Shown: positions 19,536-28,543 of the stretch, in pieces
Position numbering within the stretch: position 1 is the first letter of the stretch
Layout of the letters: each line of letters begins with the position of its first letter
Assembly: GCF_000745835.1 (NCBI RefSeq)
Contig: NZ_JQKB01000020.1
Span: 1-64,000, forward strand
Source of the DNA: Belnapia moabensis DSM 16746
GTDB taxonomy: Bacteria; Pseudomonadota; Alphaproteobacteria; Acetobacterales; Acetobacteraceae
Length of the DNA stretch: 64,000 bases
Direction of reading: 5' to 3'
Made by a program: the position numbers and the translations under genes
The notes under the pieces: generated by a model
Database searches by the model: none
What the model was told of the DNA's origin: nothing
The model's input: the letters and a program-made list of their open reading frames with translations, nothing else

Positions 19536-20518
19536 GCCAGGCCACCAATCTCGAGGAGCGCACGCTCAACGGTATGTTGCAGCAACGGCGCCTTGTAGGC
19601 ATTGCCTGGCCGCGCCACCGCCCCCTCCGAGGCCCAGACTGCCGCCAGCCGCACCCGGTCCCGGTCCATCCGATGACCGAGCAACTCCTGCTCCACCCGC
19701 ACCAGCCGCCAGGGCTTGGTGGCGACGCCGCCCGCCGCAACCCGCATCTCGGCCACGCGCCCTTCCCCATCCAGCCGCAGCGCGACGGCCGCCGAGCAGA
19801 GCGCCCAGGCGAAGCTCGCCCGGTCCCGCACCTTCACGTAATGCGAGCGCCAGCGCATCGCATGGGACGGGATGCGGATGGCCAGGATAACATCGCCCGG
19901 CCGCATCACCGTCTCGATCTCCGGCGTATCACCCGGCAGCCGATGGAAGCTTTCCACCGGCACCCAACGCTCCGCCCCCTCGGCGCCCCGGAGCAGCACC
20001 TCCGCATCGAGCGCGACCAGCGCCACCGGGAAGTCGGAAGGCTGCACCGCGATGCAATGCTCGCTCCCGCCGAGGATGGCGTTGTGCCGGTTCTCCCCTT
20101 CCAGCGCCGAGCAGCCGCTGCCCGGCTGCCGCTTGTTGCAGGGCGTCGAGACATCCCGGAAATAGAGGCAGCGCGTCCGCTGCAACAGGTTGCCGCCAAG
20201 CGTCGCCATGTGCCGCACCATCGGCGAGGCCGTGGCCGCCAGCGCCTCCGTCGCCACCGGGCAGCGCTCGCGCAACAACGGATGGTCCGCCGCCTCCTGA
20301 AGCCTTGTCAGCGCACCAAGCCGCAGCGCGCCATCCGGCTCCTCGCCGATCCCGGCAAGGCCGAGCCCGTTCAGATCGGCAAGTTCACCCGGCTGCAGCA
20401 CGTTCTCCTGCAGCAATTGCAGCATGTCCGTTCCGCCGGCGATGAACTGCGCGCCGGCAAGCGCCCGGGCGGCAGCGCCGGCGGCATCGGCAACGGGAGC
20501 ATAGGTGAAGGGCTGCAT
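19532..20518 (-). CDS. Aldehyde oxidoreductase FAD-binding subunit with extra iron-sulfur site (PaoB-like)
   Basis: 328-residue CO-dehydrogenase-flavoprotein/xanthine-oxidase medium subunit. FAD-site sequences AGGTDMLQL (28-36) and ATLGGNLLQRTRC (105-117) are present. Between them and the C-terminal domain lies an insert with Cys117, Cys127, Cys136 and Cys155, the pattern of the FAD subunits that carry an additional [4Fe-4S] cluster, as in E. coli PaoB. It relays electrons from the molybdenum subunit. It follows the 2Fe-2S subunit by three bases. Confidence 0.87.
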   Translation of the reverse strand: MQPFTYAPVADAAGAAARALAGAQFIAGGTDMLQLLQENVLQPGELADLNGLGLAGIGEEPDGALRLGALTRLQEAADHPLLRERCPVATEALAATASPMVRHMATLGGNLLQRTRCLYFRDVSTPCNKRQPGSGCSALEGENRHNAILGGSEHCIAVQPSDFPVALVALDAEVLLRGAEGAERWVPVESFHRLPGDTPEIETVMRPGDVILAIRIPSHAMRWRSHYVKVRDRASFAWALCSAAVALRLDGEGRVAEMRVAAGGVATKPWRLVRVEQELLGHRMDRDRVRLAAVWASEGAVARPGNAYKAPLLQHTVERALLEIGGLA

Positions 20519-20521
20519 CGC

Positions 20522-21004
<483 letters not shown>

Positions 21005-21608
21005 GGGGGGGCTCCCGGGCGAGCCCTGGCGACAGGGCCTGTTGGATGTCCGGACAACGCCAAAAAGCGCGACTGCGTTCGTTTCCTTGGGCATTGGGCC
21101 AACGATGGATCACGCCGTGTTACCCACGGTAATGTTGCGAACCAGCACCGGACGCGAAAAACAACACTTGAACGTATACAATTACTTGCGTACCCAAGCC
21201 CCGCTCACGCGGTACTGACAAGCCTGAGCACCTTTGGGTTTCAACCACAGGGGAACAGTTTCTTGGTTGACTGCGCGCCTCACGCCAGCAGGGAGAGGAA
21301 TTCAGGCCCGTCGCATTCCGCGATGCACCGGTCCTCCACTTCCCGCACCACGGCAATATTGGCCGTCGGGGCATGAGCGCGGTCTGATGTTCGATCGTAT
21401 CTTAATCGACCACATTCGTTCGGAATTCGGCCATTTCCAGGGCCGGGATCCGGGTGAAGGCCGGGGCAACAAGCCCGGCCGTTGACACGGGTGCCGCAGG
21501 CATCCGGGGGCTGCTGCAGCCCAGACGCCGTATTGACCCCGGGCCGCGCATCCTGCGCGGCAGGGTGAGTCGTGCGGCATCGGCAATGGATATTGGGGAC
21601 TACTCTCA
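21005..21608. other. Gene-free region between the aldehyde oxidoreductase operon and the GH16-like gene
   Basis: About 600 bp without a credible gene, holding the divergent promoters. The stretch 21105-21430 is noticeably richer in A and T than the rest of the window (for example AAAAACAACAC and GTATACAATTAC near 21158-21184). A GGCCGGG/CCCGGCC hairpin occurs at 21459-21480 without a T-run. No clear -35/-10 pair can be assigned. Confidence 0.5.
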
Positions 21609-22466
21609 ATGGCTAACAACCCGCTCAGCGTGAGCTTCGACAACGGCTTCGGCTCGCTCGGCAATGCCTGGAACGTGCCAGCCCCCCGCAATGGAGAGGT
21701 GACGCTTTCCGGCTCCTCGGGCCTGATGGAATGGGCAAGCGGCAAGTCCGCCGGCCATGGCTATGGGACCTACACGGTCACCGCCAAGATCAATGGGCAC
21801 GAGCCCGGCCCCGCCATCCTGCTCTGGCCCGGCGATGACAAGTGGCCCGGCCAGGAAATCGACCTTGTCGAGAACGCGCACGACCATTCCGGCCGGCAAT
21901 ACGGCACGGTCCATTGGAACGACAACGGCAAGGACGCCTTCAAGACCGAGATGTTCGAGGGCGTGACGGGCGGCGTGTTCCACGACTACCAGCTGATCTG
22001 GGAGCCGGGGAAGATGACCTTCAAGGTCGACGGCAAGGATATGGGCAGCATCACTTCCCATGTGCCGAAGGACTTCGCCCATGGCGGGATGAACAACACG
22101 ATCGGTATCCTGAACAACAATCCGGACACCTCGATCACCGTCTCGCATATCGACTTCAAGCCGCTCGGCAGCAGCGACCCGGCCCCCGCCCCCGCTCCTG
22201 CCCCGACGCCGGAGGCCGCGCCTGCGCCGGCCCCGAGCACGGGCAGCGGCGGCAGTTCTTCCGGCGGCGCCGTGGACTGGTACGCCATCGCGGCGCAAAT
22301 GACGGCGAATTTCAACGCCACCGGTAAGTGGGAGATGCCCTCCGGCGGCACCTCGCACAGCCCGGCCCCTGCACCGGCCCCGTCGCAGGACCATCCGGTC
22401 GACTGGCACGCGCTGGCCGCCCAGGTGATGGCGAACTACGAAGCCACGGGCCACTGGTTCATGTGA
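21609..22466 (+). CDS. Glycoside hydrolase family 16-like protein with two C-terminal 22-residue repeats
   Basis: 285 residues. Residues 1-185 form a GH16-like beta-sandwich with the catalytic signature ExDxxE as EIDLVE (E83, D85, E88), preceded by PAILLWPGDDKWPGQ and followed by HDYQLIWEPGKMTFKVDG, all typical of beta-glucan/galactan-cleaving members. A Pro/Ala-rich linker (189-212) and a Gly/Ser stretch lead to two copies of a repeat at 222-243 and 264-285, each starting VDW and ending TG-x-W-x-M, identical at 14 of 22 positions. No N-terminal signal peptide is visible, so export would need a C-terminal (type I) or other route. It may act on an exopolysaccharide. The Shine-Dalgarno before the ATG is weak. 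Confidence 0.75.
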   Translation: MANNPLSVSFDNGFGSLGNAWNVPAPRNGEVTLSGSSGLMEWASGKSAGHGYGTYTVTAKINGHEPGPAILLWPGDDKWPGQEIDLVENAHDHSGRQYGTVHWNDNGKDAFKTEMFEGVTGGVFHDYQLIWEPGKMTFKVDGKDMGSITSHVPKDFAHGGMNNTIGILNNNPDTSITVSHIDFKPLGSSDPAPAPAPAPTPEAAPAPAPSTGSGGSSSGGAVDWYAIAAQMTANFNATGKWEMPSGGTSHSPAPAPAPSQDHPVDWHALAAQVMANYEATGHWFM

Positions 22467-22508
22467 AGGACCCGATCGGCGCAGCGCCACACGGCACTGC
22501 GACGATGC

Positions 22509-22534
22509 CGGCACCTCCGGGTGCCGAGCCTTTT
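22509..22534 (+). terminator. Candidate intrinsic terminator of the GH16-like gene
   Basis: Seven-base-pair perfect stem CGGCACC/GGTGCCG with a TCCG loop, followed four bases later by TTTT at 22531-22534, about 45 bp after the stop codon. Confidence 0.55.
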
Positions 22535-22559
22535 AAGGGCAGCCTTTGAGACCTGATAA

Positions 22560-22587
22560 CGGGCGGAAGCGGCATCGCTTCCGCCCG
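22560..22587. terminator. Hairpin terminator between convergent genes
   Basis: Perfect 12-bp inverted repeat (CGGGCGGAAGCG / CGCTTCCGCCCG) with a 4-base loop, lying nine bases beyond the end of the dicarboxylate symporter gene and downstream of the GH16-like gene. Only ATTT follows on the plus strand, but the stem is strong, and its position between convergent genes supports bidirectional termination. Confidence 0.7.
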
Positions 22588-22595
22588 ATTTGCGT

Positions 22596-23876
22596 TCAGG
22601 CCGTCTGCGATCGCGGCTCCGGCGCGAAGTCGCCCTCCGTCTCCGGCACCGCCGGCTCCTCGCCCTCCCACTTGCCGACCACGGCCGTCGCCAGGGAGTT
22701 GCCGATGACGTTGGTTGCCGAGCGCCCCATATCGAGGAACTGGTCGATGCCGATGATCAGCAGCAGCCCCGCTTCTGGAATGTTGAAGGTGGCGAGCGTC
22801 GCCGCGATGACGACGAGTGAGGCGCGCGGCACGCCCGCCATGCCTTTGCTGGTCAGCATCAGCAGCAGCAGCATCGTCGCCTGCTGCCCGGCGGAAAGAT
22901 CGATGTTGTAGGCCTGCGCGATGAAGATCGTCGCGAAGGTGCAGTACATCATCGAGCCGTCGAGGTTGAAGGAATAGCCCATCGGCAGCACGAAGCTGAC
23001 GATCCGCCGGCTTACGGGGAAGCGAACGAGCTGCTCCATCATCTTCGGATAGGCCGCCTCGCTGCTCGCCGTGCTGAAGGCCAGCAGGAATGGCTCCCGC
23101 ACCAGGCTGATCAGTTCGAAGACCCGCCGCCCGAAGAAGACGAAGCCGACGGCGGCTAGCACGCACCACAGGATGCCAAGGCCGAGGTAGAACTCGGCGA
23201 CGAACTTCCCGTAAGTAACGAGGATGCCGAGCCCCTGCGTGGTGATGATCGCCGCCATGGAGGCGAAGACGGCAAGCGGCGCCAGCCCCATGATGTACCC
23301 GGTGATCTTGAGGATCACATGCGACAGCTCCTCGGTCCAGGCGACCACCGTCCTCGCCCGCTCGCCGAGCGCCGCGCAGGCCACGCCGAAGAACAGCGAG
23401 AAGACGACGATCTGCAGGATCTCGTTCTGCGCCATCGCCTCGAAGACCGAGCGCGGAACCAGATGCGCGACGAAATCCTTGAGCGACAGCGAGGAGGTGG
23501 CGACGCCCGAGGAGGCCGCCGCATCCGGCAGCGGCAGGTTCAGGTCGGCCCCCGGCTGCAGCAGGTTCACCAGCACCAGCCCGAGCAGCAGCGAGACCAC
23601 CGAGGCGCAGACGAACCAGAGCATCGCCTTCGCCCCGATCCGTCCGACCGCCTTGGTGTCGCCCATATGCGCGACACCGACCACGAGCGTCGAGAAGACC
23701 AGCGGCGCGATGATCATCTTGATCAACCGCAGGAAGATGTCGGTGACGAGGGAGATGTAGTCGGAGATCGCCTTGGCCGTGCCCGGGTCAGGCCAGAGCT
23801 CGTGGCATAAATGCCCGACGGCGATGCCGAGCACCATGGCGATGAGGATGTAGGTCGTCAGCCGGTTCGCGCGCAT
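22596..23876 (-). CDS. Dicarboxylate/amino acid:cation symporter (DctA/GltP family)
   Basis: 426-residue secondary transporter of the DAACS family, taking up C4-dicarboxylates or glutamate with protons or sodium. Family features: FLRLIKMIIAPLVFSTLVVG near helix 2, the serine-rich re-entrant loop AFSTASSEAAYPKMMEQL, the substrate-site motif PMGYSFNLDGSMMY and the GIDQFLDMGRSATNVIGN segment in the last helices. The ATG at 23876 has AGGAG nine bases upstream and is preferred over the ATG at 23909. Monocistronic between two hairpins. Substrate choice between C4-dicarboxylate and glutamate/aspartate is not settled from sequence. Confidence 0.88.
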   Translation of the reverse strand: MRANRLTTYILIAMVLGIAVGHLCHELWPDPGTAKAISDYISLVTDIFLRLIKMIIAPLVFSTLVVGVAHMGDTKAVGRIGAKAMLWFVCASVVSLLLGLVLVNLLQPGADLNLPLPDAAASSGVATSSLSLKDFVAHLVPRSVFEAMAQNEILQIVVFSLFFGVACAALGERARTVVAWTEELSHVILKITGYIMGLAPLAVFASMAAIITTQGLGILVTYGKFVAEFYLGLGILWCVLAAVGFVFFGRRVFELISLVREPFLLAFSTASSEAAYPKMMEQLVRFPVSRRIVSFVLPMGYSFNLDGSMMYCTFATIFIAQAYNIDLSAGQQATMLLLLMLTSKGMAGVPRASLVVIAATLATFNIPEAGLLLIIGIDQFLDMGRSATNVIGNSLATAVVGKWEGEEPAVPETEGDFAPEPRSQTA

Positions 23877-23931
23877 CCGCCGCGGCTCCTGCCTGGGGTT
23901 GGGCCTCATGCCGCAATGCTCCAGGCCCTGA

Positions 23932-23962
23932 GGGGTTGCAGCCCGGCCATGGCTGCAACCCC
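23932..23962 (-). terminator. Hairpin downstream of the SDR gene
   Basis: Perfect 12-bp stem (GGGGTTGCAGCC / GGCTGCAACCCC) with a 7-base loop, between the stop of the SDR gene (23976) and the start of the symporter gene. No T-run follows on the minus strand, so termination strength is uncertain. Confidence 0.5.
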
Positions 23963-23975
23963 GGCGCGCGTCTCG

Positions 23976-24803
23976 TTACGGACGTCCGCCCGTCACCTCC
24001 AGGATCTGCCCGCTGATATAATTCGATTCGGGAATGCAGAGCAGATAGACCGACCCCGCCGCCTCTTCCGGCCTGCCGCCGCGGCCGAGCGGGATCATCG
24101 TCTCGGCATTCTTCAGCACCTCCGGCCGCACGCCCACCGCGATCTCCCGCCCGGCGATGTCGATCGTCGCCCCACCATGCGCCGGCGCCTCGGTCAGCCG
24201 CGTCATGATGAGGCCGAAGGCGACGGCGTTCACGTTCACCTTGTAGCGCCCCCACTCCTTCGCCATCGCCTTGGTCAGCCCCATGATGCCGGCCTTGGCG
24301 GTGGAGTAGTTCGCCTGTCCCGCATTGCCATAGACGCCGGAGGTGGAGCTGACATTCACCACCTTGCGGAACACCTCCCGCCCCTCGGACGCCTCCTGCC
24401 GCGCCGCCTCGCGGATGAAGCGGGACGCGGCGCGCATGATGCGGAAGGGCGCCGTCAGATGGACGTTGAGAATCGCCATCCACTGCTCGTCCGACATCTT
24501 CTGGATGACGTTGTCCCAGGTATAGCCTGCATTGTTGACGATGATGTCGAGCCCGCCGAAGCTGTCGATGCCCGCCTGCACGAAGCGCTCGGCGAAGCCC
24601 TCCGCCGTCACATCGCCATTGCAGGCGATGGCCGTGCCCCCCGCTGCCTCGATCTCGGCGACGGTCTCGCCGCCCGGCCCGTCATCCAGGTCGTTGACGA
24701 CGACGCGGGCGCCCTCGCCGGCGAGCTTCAGCGCGATCTGCCGGCCGATGCCGCGACCAGAGCCGGTGACCAGCGCGACCTTCCCCTCAAGCTTCCTCGA
24801 CAT
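23976..24803 (-). CDS. Short-chain dehydrogenase/reductase (FabG-like)
   Basis: 275-residue classical SDR. Rossmann motif TGSGRGIG (13-20), NNAG at 90-93, catalytic tetrad candidates N113, S152/S153, Y166 and K170 (YSTAK). An insertion of about 15 residues (REAARQEASEGREVF, 131-145) precedes the beta strand with the catalytic Ser, and a second loop lies around 200-225, so it is longer than typical FabG (about 245). It is 26 bp downstream of a thiolase-like gene in the same operon, suggesting oxidation or reduction of a beta-hydroxyacyl/ketoacyl-CoA intermediate; the substrate is unproven. Confidence 0.82.
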   Translation of the reverse strand: MSRKLEGKVALVTGSGRGIGRQIALKLAGEGARVVVNDLDDGPGGETVAEIEAAGGTAIACNGDVTAEGFAERFVQAGIDSFGGLDIIVNNAGYTWDNVIQKMSDEQWMAILNVHLTAPFRIMRAASRFIREAARQEASEGREVFRKVVNVSSTSGVYGNAGQANYSTAKAGIMGLTKAMAKEWGRYKVNVNAVAFGLIMTRLTEAPAHGGATIDIAGREIAVGVRPEVLKNAETMIPLGRGGRPEEAAGSVYLLCIPESNYISGQILEVTGGRP

Positions 24804-24829
24804 GCTCTTCCTCCTCCCTGGAATCGAAT

Positions 24830-26332
24830 TCACGCCATCCGCCATTCCGCCACGCCATCCGCCGCCAACACGGCGCGGCCCGGCGTGCCGATCGGCGTCC
24901 GCTCCCGCCGCAGCAGCAGGTCGATGGCGGCACCATCGCTGGCCGGCACCCGCGCCAGCCCGCGCCGCCCATCCTCCAGCCGCAGGATGACGACGCCCTG
25001 CTCCGGCGCGCCCTCTCGGTCGTGCAGCACGGTGAAGGTCTCGATCCTCGCCGCCCCCTCCGCCGCCCCGGCGAATTCCGGCACCGTCCCGCGCCGCCCA
25101 TCCGCCTCCGCCTGCACGCTGTACTCCGGCGCCAACCCGCCCTGCGCCGGCCGCCTCGCCAGCACCACCGCATGATGTTTGGTGACGAACTCGCCCTGCC
25201 CATACAGCAGCGCCGGCTCCTCCCCCGCCGCCCGCAGCGCCCGCAACATCGCCGCCGCCGCATGCGTCATGTAGTTGTTGAGCGGCGCCCCGAAGAAGGT
25301 GAGTCCGCCCGTCGTCGTCGGCACCGCGCTCCGCGGCAGGCCGAGCCGCCGCGCCGCCATCTTCGGCACGCAGGGAAAGCAGGAATAGAGTTCGCAGATG
25401 CCGAAGCCCTCGTCCGCGATGCGTGCGCAGGCATCGAGCACGGCATTCTGCGCATGCGCCTCGTGATAGTGGTCGCGGTTGAGGTAGTCGCGCGGCTCTA
25501 CCGCCGCCGCCCCGCCCCAGAGGAAGACCATCCGCTCCTCCGCCACGCCCGCCGCCTGGGCGCGCGCCAGGCTGGTCAGCAGCAGCGCCGCGCCCTGGTT
25601 CACCATCGGGTTGGCGACCTGGAGCTTGGTATAAGGATAGGCGATCGGCCGGTTCGCCGCGCTCGCCGTGCCGATCTCCGACGCGCTGTACTCCCGCTTC
25701 AGCCAGGCCGCCGGATTCCGTGCCGCGACGCCGGAGAAGGCCGACCACAGCGCCGCCGATTCCGCCTGCCCCTCCGCCGGGCTCTGGCCGAGATGCGCCT
25801 CCACCGCATTCTCGTAGAAAGGATAGACCGTGACGGGATCGGCCACGCCCAGCCGCACCGCCAGCGGATGCAGGTAGTCCCGCCCCCGCGTCCGCCGCCA
25901 ATTCGGGTCCGCCTCCGTCCAGGGCAATTCCACCCCGGCCTTCCGCGCCTGCGCCACGGCATGGGTCGCCTCGCCCCCGACAACCGCCGAGACCTCGCTC
26001 TCCCCCCGCGCGATGCGCAGCGCCGCCTCGTGCAGGAAGCGCACCGGGCTCTCGCCCCCGACCGGCCCATAGACCATCCGCCGCGGCGCCCCGCCGAGCC
26101 GCGCCGCCAGCGCCCCCGGCAGATCGCCATAGGGCCAGGAGACGCTGTTGACGATGTCGAGGCTGTCGAGCGCGCCGAGCAGCCCCGGCGCCCCCGCATC
26201 CTCGCCCGCGCGCCGCAGCGCCTCCGCCATCAGCGCCACCGGCTCCAGCGCCAGGTGCGGCTCGGCGGGCCGGTCGACCACCTCCCCGGCGCCGACCAGG
26301 ACCGGGATGCGCGCCTCCTGCCCTGCCGCCAT
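24830..26332 (-). CDS. Thiolase-like protein (TLP1-type, acetyl-CoA acetyltransferase family)
   Basis: 500 residues: a thiolase-fold region (about 1-400) followed by an extra C-terminal domain as in the thiolase-like type 1 proteins. Recognisable parts are PVLVGAGEVVDRP, YGPVGGESPVRFLHEAALRIARGE, ELYSCFPCVPKMAARRLG and TGGLTFFGAPLNNYMTHA, the last matching the GG-x-N-x-x-G-H region of thiolases. The nucleophilic Cys of ordinary thiolases is not seen in the equivalent VGGESPVRF stretch, so C-C bond chemistry may be altered or lost. Start at 26332 chosen by similarity onset. Upstream of, and probably cotranscribed with, the SDR gene. Confidence 0.8.
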   Translation of the reverse strand: MAAGQEARIPVLVGAGEVVDRPAEPHLALEPVALMAEALRRAGEDAGAPGLLGALDSLDIVNSVSWPYGDLPGALAARLGGAPRRMVYGPVGGESPVRFLHEAALRIARGESEVSAVVGGEATHAVAQARKAGVELPWTEADPNWRRTRGRDYLHPLAVRLGVADPVTVYPFYENAVEAHLGQSPAEGQAESAALWSAFSGVAARNPAAWLKREYSASEIGTASAANRPIAYPYTKLQVANPMVNQGAALLLTSLARAQAAGVAEERMVFLWGGAAAVEPRDYLNRDHYHEAHAQNAVLDACARIADEGFGICELYSCFPCVPKMAARRLGLPRSAVPTTTGGLTFFGAPLNNYMTHAAAAMLRALRAAGEEPALLYGQGEFVTKHHAVVLARRPAQGGLAPEYSVQAEADGRRGTVPEFAGAAEGAARIETFTVLHDREGAPEQGVVILRLEDGRRGLARVPASDGAAIDLLLRRERTPIGTPGRAVLAADGVAEWRMA

Positions 26333-26460
26333 GGACCTCCTCCCGTCATTGCCTTGCCCCAGGGAAGCGCGCCCCGGCAGCTTTGCCAAGCGCCCGCCCC
26401 CGCTGGACGAGGCTTCGGTGCGGGGCCCATAGTCCTCGTCAAAGGGCAGGAGACATCCGA

Positions 26461-27525
26461 ATGGGCAACCGCATCGCCATCATCGGCGCCGGCGCGGTCG
26501 GCGGCTATGCCGGGGCGCATATGGCACAGGCCGGCGAGGACGTGACCTTCGTCGACATGTGGCCAGAGAATGTCGAGGCGATGCGACGGAACGGCCTCCG
26601 CATCTCCCACCTGAAGGACGTGCCGGAATTCACCGTCCCCGTCCGCGCCATTCACCTGACCGAACTGCAGCATGTGTCGAAGGAGCGCCCCTTCGACATC
26701 GCCTTCATCTGCGTGAAATCCTACGACACCGCCTGGGCCACGCTGATGGTGCGGCAATACCTGGCCCCCAACGGCTTCTGCGTCTCCTTGCAGAACTGCA
26801 TGAACGAGGAGACCATTGCCGGCATCGTCGGCTGGGGCCGCACCCTCGGCGCCATCGCCAGCTCCATCACCGTCGATCTTTGCGAGCCCGGCCATGTCCG
26901 CCGCGCCGCTGGCAAGTCGGGCGCCGCGCATACCGTCTTCCGCGTCGGCGAGGTGCATGGCCGCATCACCGAGCGCGCACAGGAGATTGGCCGCCTCACC
27001 GCCCTCTCCGACAGCACCCAGGTGACGAGCAACCTCTGGGGCGAGCGCTGGTCGAAGCTCGTCACCAATGCGATGGCGAATGGCCTCTCGGCCTGCACCG
27101 GCCTCGTCAGCCGCGACATCCTGCTCGACGACACGCTGCGCCAGTTCACCGCCCGCCTCGGCTCCGAGGCGATCCGCACCGGCCAGGCCCTCGGCTACAG
27201 CCTCGAGGAAATCCACCACATCGACCCGGAGGTCATCGCCCGTGCCGGCGAGGGCGACCCGGAGGCCCGCCACGCCTATGACGAGCACCGCCTCGCCGAA
27301 GCCCGCAAGCCCGGCGGCGGCGCGCACCGCCCCTCGATGGGCCAGGACATGGTGAAGGGCCGCCGCACCGAGATCGAATTCCTCAACGGCTACATCGTCG
27401 ACCGCGCGCAGGAGATCAGCCTCGCCACCCCCGCCAACGCCGCGCTGACCGACATCGTCAAGCGCGTCGAGCGCGGCGAGTTGCAACCCGACCCGAAGCA
27501 CATCCTCGGCCTCCGGCTGAACTGA
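26461..27525 (+). CDS. Ketopantoate reductase family protein (2-dehydropantoate 2-reductase-like)
   Basis: 354 residues, longer than E. coli PanE (about 300). N-terminal NAD(P)-binding motif IAIIGAGAVGGYAGAHMAQAG (first 21 residues after the start region), the conserved Lys in FICVKSYDT, and the C-terminal ApbA_C region with SKLVTNAMANGLSACTG and RRTEIEFLNGYIV. AGGAG at 26445-26449 sets the start. It is divergent from the thiolase-like gene and 11 bp upstream of a Bug receptor gene. The pairing with a solute receptor points to catabolism of an imported hydroxy/keto acid rather than pantothenate synthesis; this is inference. Confidence 0.82.
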   Translation: MGNRIAIIGAGAVGGYAGAHMAQAGEDVTFVDMWPENVEAMRRNGLRISHLKDVPEFTVPVRAIHLTELQHVSKERPFDIAFICVKSYDTAWATLMVRQYLAPNGFCVSLQNCMNEETIAGIVGWGRTLGAIASSITVDLCEPGHVRRAAGKSGAAHTVFRVGEVHGRITERAQEIGRLTALSDSTQVTSNLWGERWSKLVTNAMANGLSACTGLVSRDILLDDTLRQFTARLGSEAIRTGQALGYSLEEIHHIDPEVIARAGEGDPEARHAYDEHRLAEARKPGGGAHRPSMGQDMVKGRRTEIEFLNGYIVDRAQEISLATPANAALTDIVKRVERGELQPDPKHILGLRLN

Positions 27526-27536
27526 GGAAGCGCTCC

Positions 27537-28502
27537 ATGCCGACCATCCTCCGCCTGCTCATCCTGCCGCTGCTGCTGCTGGCGGGCACCGCGCAAGCCC
27601 AGCCCTTCCCGAGCCGCCCCGTCACCCTCATCGCCGCCGGCGCCGCGGGCGGCCCGACCGACACCATCACCCGCATCCTCGCCGATGCGCTGGGTCGCGT
27701 CCTGCCGCAGCCCGTCGTGGTCGAATCGATCGGCGGCTCGCTGGTCGGCCCGCAACGCGCCGCTCAGGCGCGGCCGGACGGCTACACGCTGCTGGTCAAC
27801 AATATCGGCTTCGCCGCCAGCGCCACGCTCTACCGCAAGCTGCCCTACGACGTGCTGGAGAGCTTCGCCCCGCTCGGCCTCGTCTCCGACGCGGCGATGA
27901 CCTTCGTCGCGCGCCCCGGCTTCCCCGCCACCGACCTCCGCGGCTACATCGCCGCCCTACGCGAGGGCGGCGACCGGCTGAACCTCGCCCATGCTGGCCT
28001 CGGCTCTGCCGCGCATCTCTGTGGCGTGCTGCTCCAGCAGGCGGCCGGCGCCCGGGCGACCACGGTCGCCTTCCGCGGCACTGGCCCCGCCATGGCCGAG
28101 CTGATGGCGGGTCGGCTCGACCTGCTCTGCGACCAGGCGACCAACACGGTGCCCTACATCAAGGACAACCGCATCGCCTCCTACGCCGTCACCAGCGCCG
28201 CCCGCCTCGGCGAGCTGCCCCAGCTACCGACCACCGCCGAGGCCGGCTTCCCCGCCCTCGTCATGACCACCTGGCACGCCATGTACGCCCCCGCCGGCAC
28301 GCCTGAAGATGTGCAGGCCACCCTCTCCACCGCCCTGCGCGCGGCGATGAAGGACGAGGCGCTCCGCCGCCGCTTCGCCGAGCTGGCGACCGAGCCGGCG
28401 ACGGAGGAACGCGCCACCATCGCCTTCCACCGCCGCTTCCTGGCGGAGGAGGTGGCCCGCTGGCGCCCGATCATCCAGGCCGCCGGCGCCTTCGCCGACT
28501 GA
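27537..28502 (+). CDS. Bug-family periplasmic solute receptor (tripartite tricarboxylate transporter type)
   Basis: 321 residues with a Sec signal peptide (LRLLILPLLLLAGTAQA, cleavage near residue 22). Mature part begins with the Bug signature PFPSRPVTLIAAGAAGGPTD and contains ARPDGYTLLVNN and KLPYDVLESFAPLGLV, all characteristic. These proteins bind carboxylated compounds for TctAB-type membrane partners, which are not encoded nearby, as is common for orphan Bug genes. Follows the ketopantoate reductase-like gene. Confidence 0.9.
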   Translation: MPTILRLLILPLLLLAGTAQAQPFPSRPVTLIAAGAAGGPTDTITRILADALGRVLPQPVVVESIGGSLVGPQRAAQARPDGYTLLVNNIGFAASATLYRKLPYDVLESFAPLGLVSDAAMTFVARPGFPATDLRGYIAALREGGDRLNLAHAGLGSAAHLCGVLLQQAAGARATTVAFRGTGPAMAELMAGRLDLLCDQATNTVPYIKDNRIASYAVTSAARLGELPQLPTTAEAGFPALVMTTWHAMYAPAGTPEDVQATLSTALRAAMKDEALRRRFAELATEPATEERATIAFHRRFLAEEVARWRPIIQAAGAFAD

Positions 28503-28543
28503 CCTCCGCCTTGGCCTTGCCGCCGCCCGGGTCCGCCGCCCAT

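Noticed and set aside
17367-19598. 743-codon plus-strand frame antisense to the molybdenum subunit
   Set aside because: Composition is that of an antisense shadow; the opposite strand has clear catalytic motifs.
26461-27525. Annotation as pantothenate-pathway panE
   Set aside because: Length and pairing with a Bug receptor gene fit a catabolic homologue, so no gene symbol was assigned.
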